From Polynucleobacter sp. 15G-AUS-farblos (GTDB taxonomy: Bacteria > Pseudomonadota > Gammaproteobacteria > Burkholderiales > Burkholderiaceae): 64,000 nt of DNA. Positions 38,281 to 47,032 of this stretch are shown here, in pieces. The translations under genes and the position numbers were made by a program. How positions within the stretch are numbered: the stretch's first letter is position 1; every line of letters starts with the position of its first letter. Location of the stretch: the NCBI RefSeq assembly GCF_018882445.1, contig NZ_JACVOM010000001.1, positions 496,001-560,000 of the forward strand. Reading direction: 5' to 3'. The notes under the pieces are model-generated. The model made no database searches. It was given only the letters and a program-made list of their open reading frames with translations, and was not told the DNA's origin.

Positions 38281-38994
38281 ATGACCAGCAAACCCAAGCA
38301 AAATGCGACTCTCCGCCTAGTACCCGCCACTACACGGGCCAGCGAGGTTTATGACCAGCTCAAGGCAGATATTCTGCAAGGCCGCCTTCAGGCAGACCAA
38401 AAGCTCAAAATCGAAGAGCTCTCAAATCACTATTCCACCGGCGCTAGCCCTTTACGAGAAGCGCTCAATCGTCTGTCTGCTGAGGGATTAGTTTCTAGAA
38501 GTGACCAGCGTGGATTTAATGTGGCCCCATTGCATTGGGAAGAGTTGGATGCCCTAACCGAAACTCGCTGTTTCATTGAGGGAAAAGCGCTTGAAGAGTC
38601 TATTCAAAATAGAACCGATGATTGGGAAAGTAAATTGGCTCTGCTGATACATAAATTATCGCGAACACCTAGATCACTAGAAACCAAAGAACATAATGCA
38701 AACCCAGAATGGGAGAGCCTTCATAAAGAGTTTCACAAGACTCTACTAGAAAATGCATCCTCAAGATGGCTGAAAGAGTTTAGTGAAACCTTAAGCACTG
38801 AAAGCTACCGCTATCGTCAAGTAGCTGCAAGTAAAAATTTTGGTAGACGCGATCATCATGCTGAACATATTGCTATTTTCCAAGCAGCAATTAATGGTGA
38901 TATAGCATCTGCACAACAATTACTACTTGAGCACTATCGAACAACATCTACGATGACTGGTAAAGGCGCTAAAAACTTAAAGCTCATTAAGTAA
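38281..38994 (+). CDS. GntR-family transcriptional regulator (FadR/FCD subfamily)
   Basis: 237 aa. An N-terminal winged helix (SEVYDQLKADILQGRLQ, EELSNHYSTGASPLREALNRL) is followed by an all-helical FCD-type effector domain (ALTETRCFIEGKALEES, LHKEFHKTLLENA, RDHHAEHIAIFQAAI) with metal-type His residues. It is divergent from the GlcG-Bug-FAH operon and likely represses it until a carboxylate binds. Confidence 0.9.
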   Translation: MTSKPKQNATLRLVPATTRASEVYDQLKADILQGRLQADQKLKIEELSNHYSTGASPLREALNRLSAEGLVSRSDQRGFNVAPLHWEELDALTETRCFIEGKALEESIQNRTDDWESKLALLIHKLSRTPRSLETKEHNANPEWESLHKEFHKTLLENASSRWLKEFSETLSTESYRYRQVAASKNFGRRDHHAEHIAIFQAAINGDIASAQQLLLEHYRTTSTMTGKGAKNLKLIK

Positions 38995-39006
38995 TCAATA
39001 GGGCCG

Positions 39007-40656
39007 TTAATAAACAGCCGCCTGCCCATCACGTCTTGGATCGCTTGCTGCGATATAGCCGTCCTCAATATCGTCCGACAGTCTCCAGATAAATTGCCCT
39101 GCACCAAAATCCATATAGGGATCATCAATTTTCTTCAAGGTATGGCCTAGATCTGATAAGCCCTGAACTGTTGCAGCATTCATATTGGCTTCCACATCGA
39201 GGCTGAAGTCACGGTTGACTTTCCAGCGGGGCGCATCACAAGCTGCCTGTGGCTGCTGACGATAAGACAACATCCGCAGAACAGTTTGTAGATGGCCTTG
39301 AGGCTGCATATCTCCGCCCATCACACCAAAGCTCATTTGTGGCAACCAGGTATCGCCCTCTTTGCGAGTTAAAAATGCAGGAATGATGGTGTGAAAAGGA
39401 CGCTTACCACCAGCAACTACGTTTGCCGACTTTGGATCCATTGAGAAACCAAATCCTCTGTTCTGCAAACTCACACCCCAATCCGGAACAACTACACCTG
39501 AACCAAAGCCCATATAGTTACTTTGAATGAAAGAAATCATGCGCCCCTTTTCATCCGTTGCGGATAGATAAATTGTTCCACCGGATTGTGGCAAGCCGAA
39601 TGGAAAGTGGGTTGCCTTGTTTGGATTGATGAGCTTGGCACGCTGCGCTAAATAAGCAGGATCTAACATCTGCTCAGGTGTTACTTGCATGGAACGTGGA
39701 TCAGCAACATATTGGTACACATCTGCAAAAGCCAATTTCATTGCCTCTATTTGCAAGTGCTGACTTTGTACGCCATCTACTGGCAAGCTTGCTAGATCAA
39801 AATGTTGCAAGATCCCCAGAGCAATTAAAGCACCTATACCCTGGCCATTGGGAGGTATCTCATGCATGGCGTAGGTCTTACCATCTGCTGCCTTCATCTC
39901 CTGGTGAATCGTGCCAACCCAATCAGGACGATAGCTAGCAAGATCCTCTAGCGTCATTGAGCCACCATGCGTCTTAGAGTAATTGGTAATTGCTTGTGCA
40001 ATCTCACCCTCATAGAACTCACGAATACCTGACTTGGCTAGTTTTTTGAGCGTCTTCGCTGCTGCCTCAAAGCGAAAGATTTCTCCAATCTCTGGCGCCC
40101 GACCATGAGGCATAAAAGCTTGGGCAAATCCGGGTTGATCTCTTAATTCTGGAATGGCGGCAGCCCACTTATGAGCCACCACTGGCGCCATGGCATAGCC
40201 ACGCTCAGCAATTTCAATGGCTGGCTGTAATAGATCACCCAGGGGCAATGATCCAAACCGTCTATGCAATTCTTCCCAACCAGCTAGAGCGCCAGGCACC
40301 GTTACCGAATCCCAACCTCGCTTGGGTCTGTCTGCCAAACCACTGGCATCGGTCCCATATTTTTTCGAGAAATAATCTGGATTCCATGCTTGTGGTGCAG
40401 TGCCAGAAGCATTCAGTCCATGCAGCTCTTTTCCATCCCAAACAATCGCAAAACAGTCGCTACCCAATCCATTCGACACTGGCTCCACAATCATCAAAGC
40501 GGCAGCTGTAGCAATTGCTGCATCAATTGCATTTCCTCCTTGTTGAATAATCTTTAAACCAGCTTGAGCGGCAAAGGGGTGGGATGTAGAAACCACATTT
40601 CGCCCCATGACAGGTACACGAATCGTGGGGTAAGGATTATTCCAGTTGAATTTCAT
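39007..40656 (-). CDS. ggt: Gamma-glutamyltransferase-family protein
   Basis: 549 aa Ntn-hydrolase. N-terminal AAQAGLKIIQQGGNAIDAAIA is typical, and the autocatalytic Thr should be in QSGGTIYLSATDEKGRM, near residue 370. No signal peptide is seen, unlike secreted GGTs, so it may act in the cytoplasm as a GGT-like amidase or cephalosporin-acylase homologue. It follows a Bug gene on the same strand. Confidence 0.88.
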   Translation of the reverse strand: MKFNWNNPYPTIRVPVMGRNVVSTSHPFAAQAGLKIIQQGGNAIDAAIATAAALMIVEPVSNGLGSDCFAIVWDGKELHGLNASGTAPQAWNPDYFSKKYGTDASGLADRPKRGWDSVTVPGALAGWEELHRRFGSLPLGDLLQPAIEIAERGYAMAPVVAHKWAAAIPELRDQPGFAQAFMPHGRAPEIGEIFRFEAAAKTLKKLAKSGIREFYEGEIAQAITNYSKTHGGSMTLEDLASYRPDWVGTIHQEMKAADGKTYAMHEIPPNGQGIGALIALGILQHFDLASLPVDGVQSQHLQIEAMKLAFADVYQYVADPRSMQVTPEQMLDPAYLAQRAKLINPNKATHFPFGLPQSGGTIYLSATDEKGRMISFIQSNYMGFGSGVVVPDWGVSLQNRGFGFSMDPKSANVVAGGKRPFHTIIPAFLTRKEGDTWLPQMSFGVMGGDMQPQGHLQTVLRMLSYRQQPQAACDAPRWKVNRDFSLDVEANMNAATVQGLSDLGHTLKKIDDPYMDFGAGQFIWRLSDDIEDGYIAASDPRRDGQAAVY

Positions 40657-40679
40657 AGGCGTTTTTCTTCTTGTTCTTT

Positions 40680-41690
40680 TTAATCAGGATTGATTTGTGC
40701 TTGTTTAATTAAAGCACTCCAGCGTGCACGCTCTCTGGCAACCATATTGGCAAATTTCTCCGGAGTGCCCGGTGTTGATTCTGCGCCAACCTGCGCAAAT
40801 CTCTCAATCACATCTGGTGACTCGATTGTTTTATTTAGGGCAGCATTGAGTTTGGCTACTATCTCTGGAGGCAGATTTTTGGGGCCATACAATCCAAACC
40901 AAGTAGAAGATTCAAATTGACCCATTCCATAATCTTTTCCAGCCTCAGCCAATGTGGGTATATCAGGCAATTGAGGGGAACGTTTCACTCCGCCAACAGC
41001 TAATGCCGTTAGCTTTCCGTCTTTTACGGGCTGCAGACTTGAAACGATGGAGTCAAATAAGATATGAACTTTTCCAGAAACTAAATCCGGCATTGCTAGC
41101 GCAGAACCCTTATAAGGCACATGCGTCATATTGATTCCGGCCTGCGCTTTTACAGCCTCAGCATTTAATTGAATAACCGTACCAACACCACTTGATGCAT
41201 AGTTCAATTCACCTGGATGGGCTTTTGCATAAAGCACTAAATCTTTCACTGTCTTGATGGGCAAGGTTTTGGTAACCATCAAAATCGCGGGGGAGACTGC
41301 TACGCCACCAATTGGCGTGAAATCAGCTACTGAATCGTAAGGCAGTTTTTTAGGAAAACTAGGTGCAACGGAGTGCGTACTGCTAGTTGTGAACAACAGC
41401 GTGTAACCATCTGGAATCGCCCTCATTCCAATAGTGGCGCCAATTGTTCCCCCGGCACCAGGATGATTTTCCACAATGACAGATTGACCTAAGTTAGTAG
41501 AGAGCTTTTGCGCAACGATTCTAGAAAGTGCATCGGTAGCCCCACCCGGCGGAAATGGAACAATCAAGGTAATCGATTTATTGGGATAGTCTTTCACCCC
41601 TTGAGCATGCACTCCAAATACCCCTGCAAAAAGCCCAAGGGATAGCAAGGTAAAAATGGATAAAGATCGACGAATGGTCTGAATTTTCAC
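40680..41690 (-). CDS. Bug/TctC-family substrate-binding protein
   Basis: 336 aa from GTG 41690, which has AGGAG placed before it. An upstream in-frame Met at 41774 would give an implausible hydrophilic lead. The signal peptide ends near GVHAQGVKDYPN. Motifs ITLIVPFPPGGATD and VIVENHPGAGGTIG follow. It probably shares an operon with ggt downstream (23-base gap). Confidence 0.91.
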   Translation of the reverse strand: MKIQTIRRSLSIFTLLSLGLFAGVFGVHAQGVKDYPNKSITLIVPFPPGGATDALSRIVAQKLSTNLGQSVIVENHPGAGGTIGATIGMRAIPDGYTLLFTTSSTHSVAPSFPKKLPYDSVADFTPIGGVAVSPAILMVTKTLPIKTVKDLVLYAKAHPGELNYASSGVGTVIQLNAEAVKAQAGINMTHVPYKGSALAMPDLVSGKVHILFDSIVSSLQPVKDGKLTALAVGGVKRSPQLPDIPTLAEAGKDYGMGQFESSTWFGLYGPKNLPPEIVAKLNAALNKTIESPDVIERFAQVGAESTPGTPEKFANMVARERARWSALIKQAQINPD

Positions 41691-41711
41691 GAGGTCTCCT
41701 ATGTATTTCCA

Positions 41712-41727
41712 ATATCGTATATGATAA
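41712..41727. promoter_or_regulatory. AT-rich dyad upstream of the Bug gene at 41690
   Basis: ATATCGTATATGATAA forms an imperfect 16-bp palindrome just upstream of the divergent Bug and VOC genes. It shares the ATATCG core with the twin operators at 38225. The binding protein is unknown. Confidence 0.4.
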
Positions 41728-41754
41728 TTTTTTGATATTGCTATTTCATTCTCC

Positions 41755-42504
41755 GTGAGTTCAAACCACCCCACAGAATACCTATTTGATCATCTCGTGA
41801 TCATGGGTAGAGATAGTCTGAGCGAGCTCAGCCAAACCTTCACGAGCCAAGGCTTTCACTTAACCCCGCTCGCTCACCATAACCTGGGCTCAAGTAATCG
41901 CCTCATCATGCTGGACTCGAGCTATATCGAACTATTGGGCTGGGAAAAAGGCAAGCCCATCCAGAGGGCAGAAATCGCTAACCAAGCGATTGGCTTGGAT
42001 GCCCTAGTGTTTCGTACAGATGATGCTGATGCCTGCTACTCCCATCTCAAAGCATCTGGGTTTGCTGTAAACCCAGTGCAAGATTTATCCCGCGAGGGTG
42101 AATTTATGGGAGAAACCGTATTAGTCCAATTTAAGACGGTCCGCTTTTCAGAGCAGCCTATTCCAGGTCTCAGGATCTATTTTTGTGAACACTTAAATCC
42201 TGAGTATGTTTGGCAAAAGGCATGGCTCTCTCACCCAAATAAGATGGGCCATCTACCCCTAATTACCCTTGCTAGCCCCGATATTAGTCAAACTGCAGCT
42301 ACCTTTCAAAGACTCCTCAACCTTTCCAAACAAAGCATCGTTTCTGACACAACTGGGATTCGGATTTCCCTCCCTAATATAGAGCTCCATATTCAAGCAG
42401 TAGATAGCTCTCAAGGTGTTTTCATACAAGATGCGCGCCTCAGTCAATCTCCATCAGATCCTGTAGACTTCATTATCGATCACCATTTTTGCACCCAACA
42501 CTAG
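41755..42504 (+). CDS. VOC/glyoxalase-like domain protein
   Basis: 249 aa. The opening YLFDHLVIMG and a second half with HLPLITLASPDI show two VOC-type modules as in glyoxalase-like PF13468 proteins. It starts with GTG at 41755. The alternative ATG at 41803 would cut the first beta strand. It is followed after nine bases by a Bug gene and then a ThDP enzyme, forming a probable operon. Confidence 0.75.
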   Translation: MSSNHPTEYLFDHLVIMGRDSLSELSQTFTSQGFHLTPLAHHNLGSSNRLIMLDSSYIELLGWEKGKPIQRAEIANQAIGLDALVFRTDDADACYSHLKASGFAVNPVQDLSREGEFMGETVLVQFKTVRFSEQPIPGLRIYFCEHLNPEYVWQKAWLSHPNKMGHLPLITLASPDISQTAATFQRLLNLSKQSIVSDTTGIRISLPNIELHIQAVDSSQGVFIQDARLSQSPSDPVDFIIDHHFCTQH

Positions 42505-42513
42505 GGCTTAACT

Positions 42514-43491
42514 ATGAAAATCACTTTAAATTTATTCTCTAAATACCTCTTGCTGTCATTGGCGGCACTCACCCTCTCAGGTATCGCTATCGCTCAGAGC
42601 GATAAGCCCTTGACCTTAGTTGTGCCCTTTCCACCCGGTGGAAGCACAGACATCACAGCCAGAACAATCCAAACCAAACTGGCCGAAAGAATTGGCAGAC
42701 CGGTAGTCATTGAAAATCGTCCGGGCGCTGCGAGCCAAATTGCTACGCAATACGTTGCGCGATCAGCTCCCGACGGAAATACTTTGCTCATCAGCTTTGA
42801 TAATCACTCCATTAACCCCATTGTTAAATCCAAACTCCCTTATGACACCTTTAAGGATTTTGTAGGTGTTAGTTTGTTAGTTCGCTTTCCGCTTGTGATT
42901 GCTGCCAACCCATCCGTACCAGGAAATAATCTGTCTGAATTTATTGCAGCAGCAAAGAAGAACCCTGGTCTTTTTAGTTATGCCTCAACCGGTGTTGGTT
43001 CTCTGAATCAACTGGCTATGGAAGACTTAAAACGTAAAGCAGGGATTTTCGTGCTGCACGTTCCTTATGGTGGTGGTGGCCCAGCAATCGCTGCTGTTGT
43101 TGGCAATACTGCTAGCTTGACCCTCTTGAGCTATGCAGCCCTTAAGGGTCAAATTCAGGCTGATAAGCTCAAGCCACTTGCTGTCACTGGAGCCCAGCGC
43201 CTCCCTGAGTTACCAAAGACCCCAACCGTGGCAGAGTCTGGCTATCCAGGCTTTGAGGCTTACTCCTGGATTGGTGCGTTCGCACCCGCAGAGACGCCAG
43301 CCGCAACTGTTAAAAAACTGACAGCGGATTTTCAGGCAGTGCTGAACGATCCTGAAGTGAAGACTAAGCTAACCCAAGGTGGCTTTGATGTTCAAGCTAG
43401 CGATGGCCCAACTCTAGATAAATATGCAAAACGTGAATTTGAACGTTGGCAGCAATTTGTTAAAGCAACCAAACTGAATTTAGATGACTAA
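42514..43491 (+). CDS. Bug/TctC-family substrate-binding protein
   Basis: 325 aa. The signal peptide ends at GIAIAQSDKP. Family motifs LTLVVPFPPGGSTDITARTI and VIENRPGAASQIATQ are visible. Its 3' end touches or overlaps the ThDP gene, so uptake and decarboxylation of the same acid are plausible. Confidence 0.92.
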   Translation: MKITLNLFSKYLLLSLAALTLSGIAIAQSDKPLTLVVPFPPGGSTDITARTIQTKLAERIGRPVVIENRPGAASQIATQYVARSAPDGNTLLISFDNHSINPIVKSKLPYDTFKDFVGVSLLVRFPLVIAANPSVPGNNLSEFIAAAKKNPGLFSYASTGVGSLNQLAMEDLKRKAGIFVLHVPYGGGGPAIAAVVGNTASLTLLSYAALKGQIQADKLKPLAVTGAQRLPELPKTPTVAESGYPGFEAYSWIGAFAPAETPAATVKKLTADFQAVLNDPEVKTKLTQGGFDVQASDGPTLDKYAKREFERWQQFVKATKLNLDD

Positions 43492-43492
43492 T

Positions 43493-45190
43493 ATGAGTGA
43501 AAAGATTACTGGTGCTGAAGCCCTAGTACGCATGCTGGAGCAATATGAAGTCAAGCATATCTTCGGTTTGTGCGGCGATACCAGTCTTCCGTTTTACGAT
43601 GCCCTAGCAAGACTGGATCATGGCATGCAGCACATCCTAACTAGGGATGAACGCAGCGCTGCTTATATGGCAGATGCTTATGCACGAGTCACTCATAAAA
43701 TCGGGGTTTGCGAAGGGCCTAGTGGTGGTGGAGCAACTTATCTTCTGCCAGGCTTAGTAGAGGCTAATGAATCATCTATTCCAGTATTGGGCATCACCTC
43801 AGATGTGCCCGTTACCTCTCGCGGCAAGTTTCCATTAACAGAGCTTGATCAACAAGCTTTGTATGCGCCATTAACCAAATGGAATACCACCATTGATCTG
43901 GCAGAGCAAATTCCATCAGCTGTCCGCAACGCTTTCCGCGCAATGACCACTGGAAAGCCTGGTAGCACCCATATTTGTTTGCCACATGATGTACAAAAAC
44001 ATCCTGTTGCTGCGAGTGATATTTGGGCACAAAAAGAACATTGCGAATATCCAGCTCAGCGTTATGTAGCTAACAGCACTGATATTGAAAAAGCAGCCAA
44101 GCTCATCTTGGCCGCAAAATCACCGGTTTTCATTTGTGGTGGCGGCGTAACTAATTCAGGCGCAGAACAAATACTGGAGAGCATTGCAGAAATGCTCAAC
44201 ATTCCAGTGTGTACCACTGTGAGTGGTCAAGGCAGTCTTGCCGGAACGCATCCATTGAATGCTGGTGTGGTTGGCGCTAATGGCGGCGTCATGGCCACTA
44301 GAGATGTTGTCAATGCTGCCGACCTAGTATTTTTTATTACCTGCCGTGCTGGTTCAACAACTACTGAAAATTGGCGTTTCCCAAATAAATCGATCCCCAT
44401 TATTCATTTAGATGTTGATCCTGAAACCATTGGTGCGAATTACCCCACTGCAGTTGGGCTGGTTGGTGACGCGAAGCTCTCTCTCGAGCAACTCTATCGT
44501 GACTTAAAAGCCAATATTCAATCACGCAATGCAAACTGTATTGATGGTAAAGCCGTGGTTGCGAAAGCTAAAGCGATCAAGTTTGAATCTTTTCTAAAGC
44601 TGGCAAATAGTAATGACACCCCCATTCTTCCTGAAAAAATTGTTCATACACTGAACCGTCTTCTACCAAAAGATGCGATTGTCTGCGCAGACCCAGGAAC
44701 GCCATGTCCCTACTTCTCTGCTTACTTCCTGAGTGATGTTCCGGGCAGACACTTCATTACAAATAGAGCGCATGGCGCCCTAGGATTTGCTATGTCTGCA
44801 GCCATTGGTGCTGCGGTTGGTCAACCGCAATCCAAATGCGTTGCAGTCATGGGTGATGGTAGCTTTGGATTTACTGTGGGTGAACTGGAAACAATTACTC
44901 GTTATAAGCTACCCATACTCATGATTGTGATTTCAAATTCTGTCTATGGCTGGATTAAAGCCAGTCAAAAAGCAGGATATGACGAGCGCTATTACTCGGT
45001 AGACTTCAATCGCACGAATCATGCCAAAGTAGCGGAAGCGTATGGAGTGCGCTCTTGGACAGTGGATGATCCACAAAAACTGGAAGCCGCGATTAAGGCT
45101 GCAATTGAGTGCGGGGAGCCTGCTTTGGTTGACATCATTTCTCAACCGCTACAAGATGCAGCAGCCCCAGTTAGTCAGTGGATGGGTTAA
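43493..45190 (+). CDS. Thiamine-diphosphate-dependent enzyme (acetolactate synthase/decarboxylase superfamily)
   Basis: 565 aa from ATG 43493. An in-frame ATG at 43484 overlapping the Bug gene is equally possible. N-terminal PYR domain (GAEALVRMLEQYEVKHIFGLCGD), central domain, and C-terminal ThDP/Mg motif GDGSFGFTVGELETITRYKLP with NSVYGW are present. It could be a 2-oxo-acid decarboxylase or ligase. No small subunit is nearby, so it is unlikely to be the biosynthetic IlvB. Confidence 0.87.
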   Translation: MSEKITGAEALVRMLEQYEVKHIFGLCGDTSLPFYDALARLDHGMQHILTRDERSAAYMADAYARVTHKIGVCEGPSGGGATYLLPGLVEANESSIPVLGITSDVPVTSRGKFPLTELDQQALYAPLTKWNTTIDLAEQIPSAVRNAFRAMTTGKPGSTHICLPHDVQKHPVAASDIWAQKEHCEYPAQRYVANSTDIEKAAKLILAAKSPVFICGGGVTNSGAEQILESIAEMLNIPVCTTVSGQGSLAGTHPLNAGVVGANGGVMATRDVVNAADLVFFITCRAGSTTTENWRFPNKSIPIIHLDVDPETIGANYPTAVGLVGDAKLSLEQLYRDLKANIQSRNANCIDGKAVVAKAKAIKFESFLKLANSNDTPILPEKIVHTLNRLLPKDAIVCADPGTPCPYFSAYFLSDVPGRHFITNRAHGALGFAMSAAIGAAVGQPQSKCVAVMGDGSFGFTVGELETITRYKLPILMIVISNSVYGWIKASQKAGYDERYYSVDFNRTNHAKVAEAYGVRSWTVDDPQKLEAAIKAAIECGEPALVDIISQPLQDAAAPVSQWMG

Positions 45191-45221
45191 TACAAACTCT
45201 TAAGCGCTAGGAGTGTGTATT
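45189..45221. terminator. Hairpin between convergent ThDP gene and small membrane gene
   Basis: AATACAAACTC, an 11-base loop and GAGTGTGTATT form an 11-bp stem with one mismatch. It spans the ThDP stop and the end of the small gene at 45200. Confidence 0.55.
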
Positions 45222-45337
45222 ACAGGAAAATAAACATTTTTCTCGGGTAGCTTGGTCATGTTAAAGGCCACGATACAGGCAATAATCAGAAATATGGCGC
45301 CCAACACCATGCCCCAACCAGTTTTTTTCTTGCGCAA
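45200..45337 (-). CDS. Small single-pass membrane protein
   Basis: 45 aa from TTG 45337, which has AAGGAG six bases upstream. GTG 45340 is the alternative. A basic start (RKKKTGWG) leads to one hydrophobic helix (MVLGAIFLIIACIVAF) and a short polar tail. The function is unknown. The ribosome site supports it as a real gene. Confidence 0.55.
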   Translation of the reverse strand: MRKKKTGWGMVLGAIFLIIACIVAFNMTKLPEKNVYFPVIHTPSA

Positions 45338-45447
45338 CACACTCTCCTTGGATAATTTAAGACTGATTATCTCAAATCCTCCTGACTTCAAAATATAGAA
45401 CGGGTATTTGCGATAATTGTCGCCGTTAAAGGCATACTAGGGCTACT

Positions 45448-46122
45448 ATGAAATCCATCCATTGGTCACAGCGCTGGCATTATCTCAGTGCTAGCCATCG
45501 CCTGCTGATTATTGTCATTGCTGGAGTAGTCGCTTTTTTCACGCTGTCATTAATCCCATCAGCGATGGTTCGGATAGCGCTGTCTTGGATTGTGGCAACC
45601 AGCCTGTATGTTCTATCTACGTTTGTGATGATGCACTTTTCCACCAAGGAAAATATCGCTCATCTTTCAGAAAAAGAAGATGATGGCGCCATATTTATTC
45701 TTTTGACTACACTCCTTGGCTCAATCACTAGCCTGGTTGTGATTGTGATGATCATGATTGATGTCAAATCCCTCATGATCAATAACACGATTCTGGAAAT
45801 CGGATTAGTACTTCTGACCTATATCAGCTCTTGGTTTCTGATCCATACGGCTTTTACATTGCACTATGCCCATGCCTACTATCAAGCCCTTGAAAAGACT
45901 AAACAGCCGCCCCTACTCTTTCCAAGCACACTGAATCCGAACTATGTTGACTTCCTCTACTTCTCCATGGTCCTAGGGATGACTTGTCAAACAGCAGATG
46001 TGAATATTGCCAGCACCAAAATGCGTTACTTGGCCATGATTCAAGGAATGACCGCGTTTGTCTTCAATACCACCTTACTAGTACTGACTATCAATCTGAT
46101 TTACGACTTGTCTAGCCGCTAA
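45448..46122 (+). CDS. DUF1345-family membrane protein
   Basis: 224 aa with four or five hydrophobic helices. The family signature is visible: SKENIAHLSEKEDDGA, FTLHYAHAYY, NYVDFLYFSMVLGMTCQTADV and VFNTTLLVLTINLIYDL. It is an inner-membrane protein of unknown function and a single gene. Confidence 0.85.
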   Translation: MKSIHWSQRWHYLSASHRLLIIVIAGVVAFFTLSLIPSAMVRIALSWIVATSLYVLSTFVMMHFSTKENIAHLSEKEDDGAIFILLTTLLGSITSLVVIVMIMIDVKSLMINNTILEIGLVLLTYISSWFLIHTAFTLHYAHAYYQALEKTKQPPLLFPSTLNPNYVDFLYFSMVLGMTCQTADVNIASTKMRYLAMIQGMTAFVFNTTLLVLTINLIYDLSSR

Positions 46123-46156
46123 ATAATTACTTAACTAAATTGCTAACTCAGTAGCT

Positions 46157-46972
46157 TTAGAAATTCAAAGATACCGCCAGCTGAGGACCTTGCATGGTGG
46201 TCTTTTGTAATACGCCGCCATTATTCATATCGTAGTAAAGCGCTCGATAAGTAAGGGATGCATCCACTAATTTATTAAAGGTCTTACCAACACCTAACAT
46301 TGCTTGCCATGTTAAGTTGGTAGTGCCACCGCCACCGCCTATATCTCCGTAGAACGGTACATACCATGTGGATTCTGCAATACGATAGCGGCCCTTAAAG
46401 CCGACAATAGGATCTACTGTTGAAGTGGTCTTAGCATCAGAGGCTTTATTTCTACCTCCATCTAAAGCAAGGTTCAAAGTAGCAGTAGCGTAGATAGCAC
46501 GAATACCCAACAAGCCATCAACGTACAGATCCTTAGTATTAGCAAGGGTGTAAGTAGCCGCCCCCGTCAGGATGGTTTGCTGCACAGTCACCTTATCGGC
46601 CAAAGTTGCCCTCACCGTACCATCGGCACGCGTTGGTACAACGACTGGAATGTTTCCTGTGTTCTGAAGGGTTGCTGAAATCACATCGCCCATTACGCCC
46701 CACTTTCCGTAATGGGCTTCTCCAGCAATCATGCCGCCGGTTTTCAAATTGCTGAGCACATTGCTTGAAGAGTAATCTGCCGTTTTAACCAGGCCATCAG
46801 AGAAATTCAGTGTGCCCTTGATACCAGGTGCCCATACGTAAGGGACTACTGAAAAACGCCATTCTTCAGAAATCTTAGGTATTGGGCTGATATCTTCAGC
46901 GCCATAAACCGAGCCCATTGAGAGCATTGCCGCAAAAATCAAAGCCAGGGAGGAGAATAGTTTCTTGTGCAT
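46157..46972 (-). CDS. Outer membrane beta-barrel protein
   Basis: 271 aa. A signal peptide (cut near GSVYGAED) is followed by alternating amphipathic strands and a C-terminal Phe (QLAVSLNF), the usual mark of a BAM-inserted barrel. RFSVVPYVWAPGIKGTLNF resembles bacterial OMPs of unknown function. It is divergent from the lytic transglycosylase. Confidence 0.75.
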   Translation of the reverse strand: MHKKLFSSLALIFAAMLSMGSVYGAEDISPIPKISEEWRFSVVPYVWAPGIKGTLNFSDGLVKTADYSSSNVLSNLKTGGMIAGEAHYGKWGVMGDVISATLQNTGNIPVVVPTRADGTVRATLADKVTVQQTILTGAATYTLANTKDLYVDGLLGIRAIYATATLNLALDGGRNKASDAKTTSTVDPIVGFKGRYRIAESTWYVPFYGDIGGGGGTTNLTWQAMLGVGKTFNKLVDASLTYRALYYDMNNGGVLQKTTMQGPQLAVSLNF

Positions 46973-47032
46973 GATAATAAGTGCTTAATTTTGATTAAAT
47001 GTAACTTAAGTGGCTGTATTGGGAATCATTAT

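Noticed and set aside
43493..45190. Calling the ThDP enzyme biosynthetic acetolactate synthase IlvB
   Set aside because: No IlvN/IlvH gene is adjacent, and the context is a Bug/VOC catabolic-type unit.
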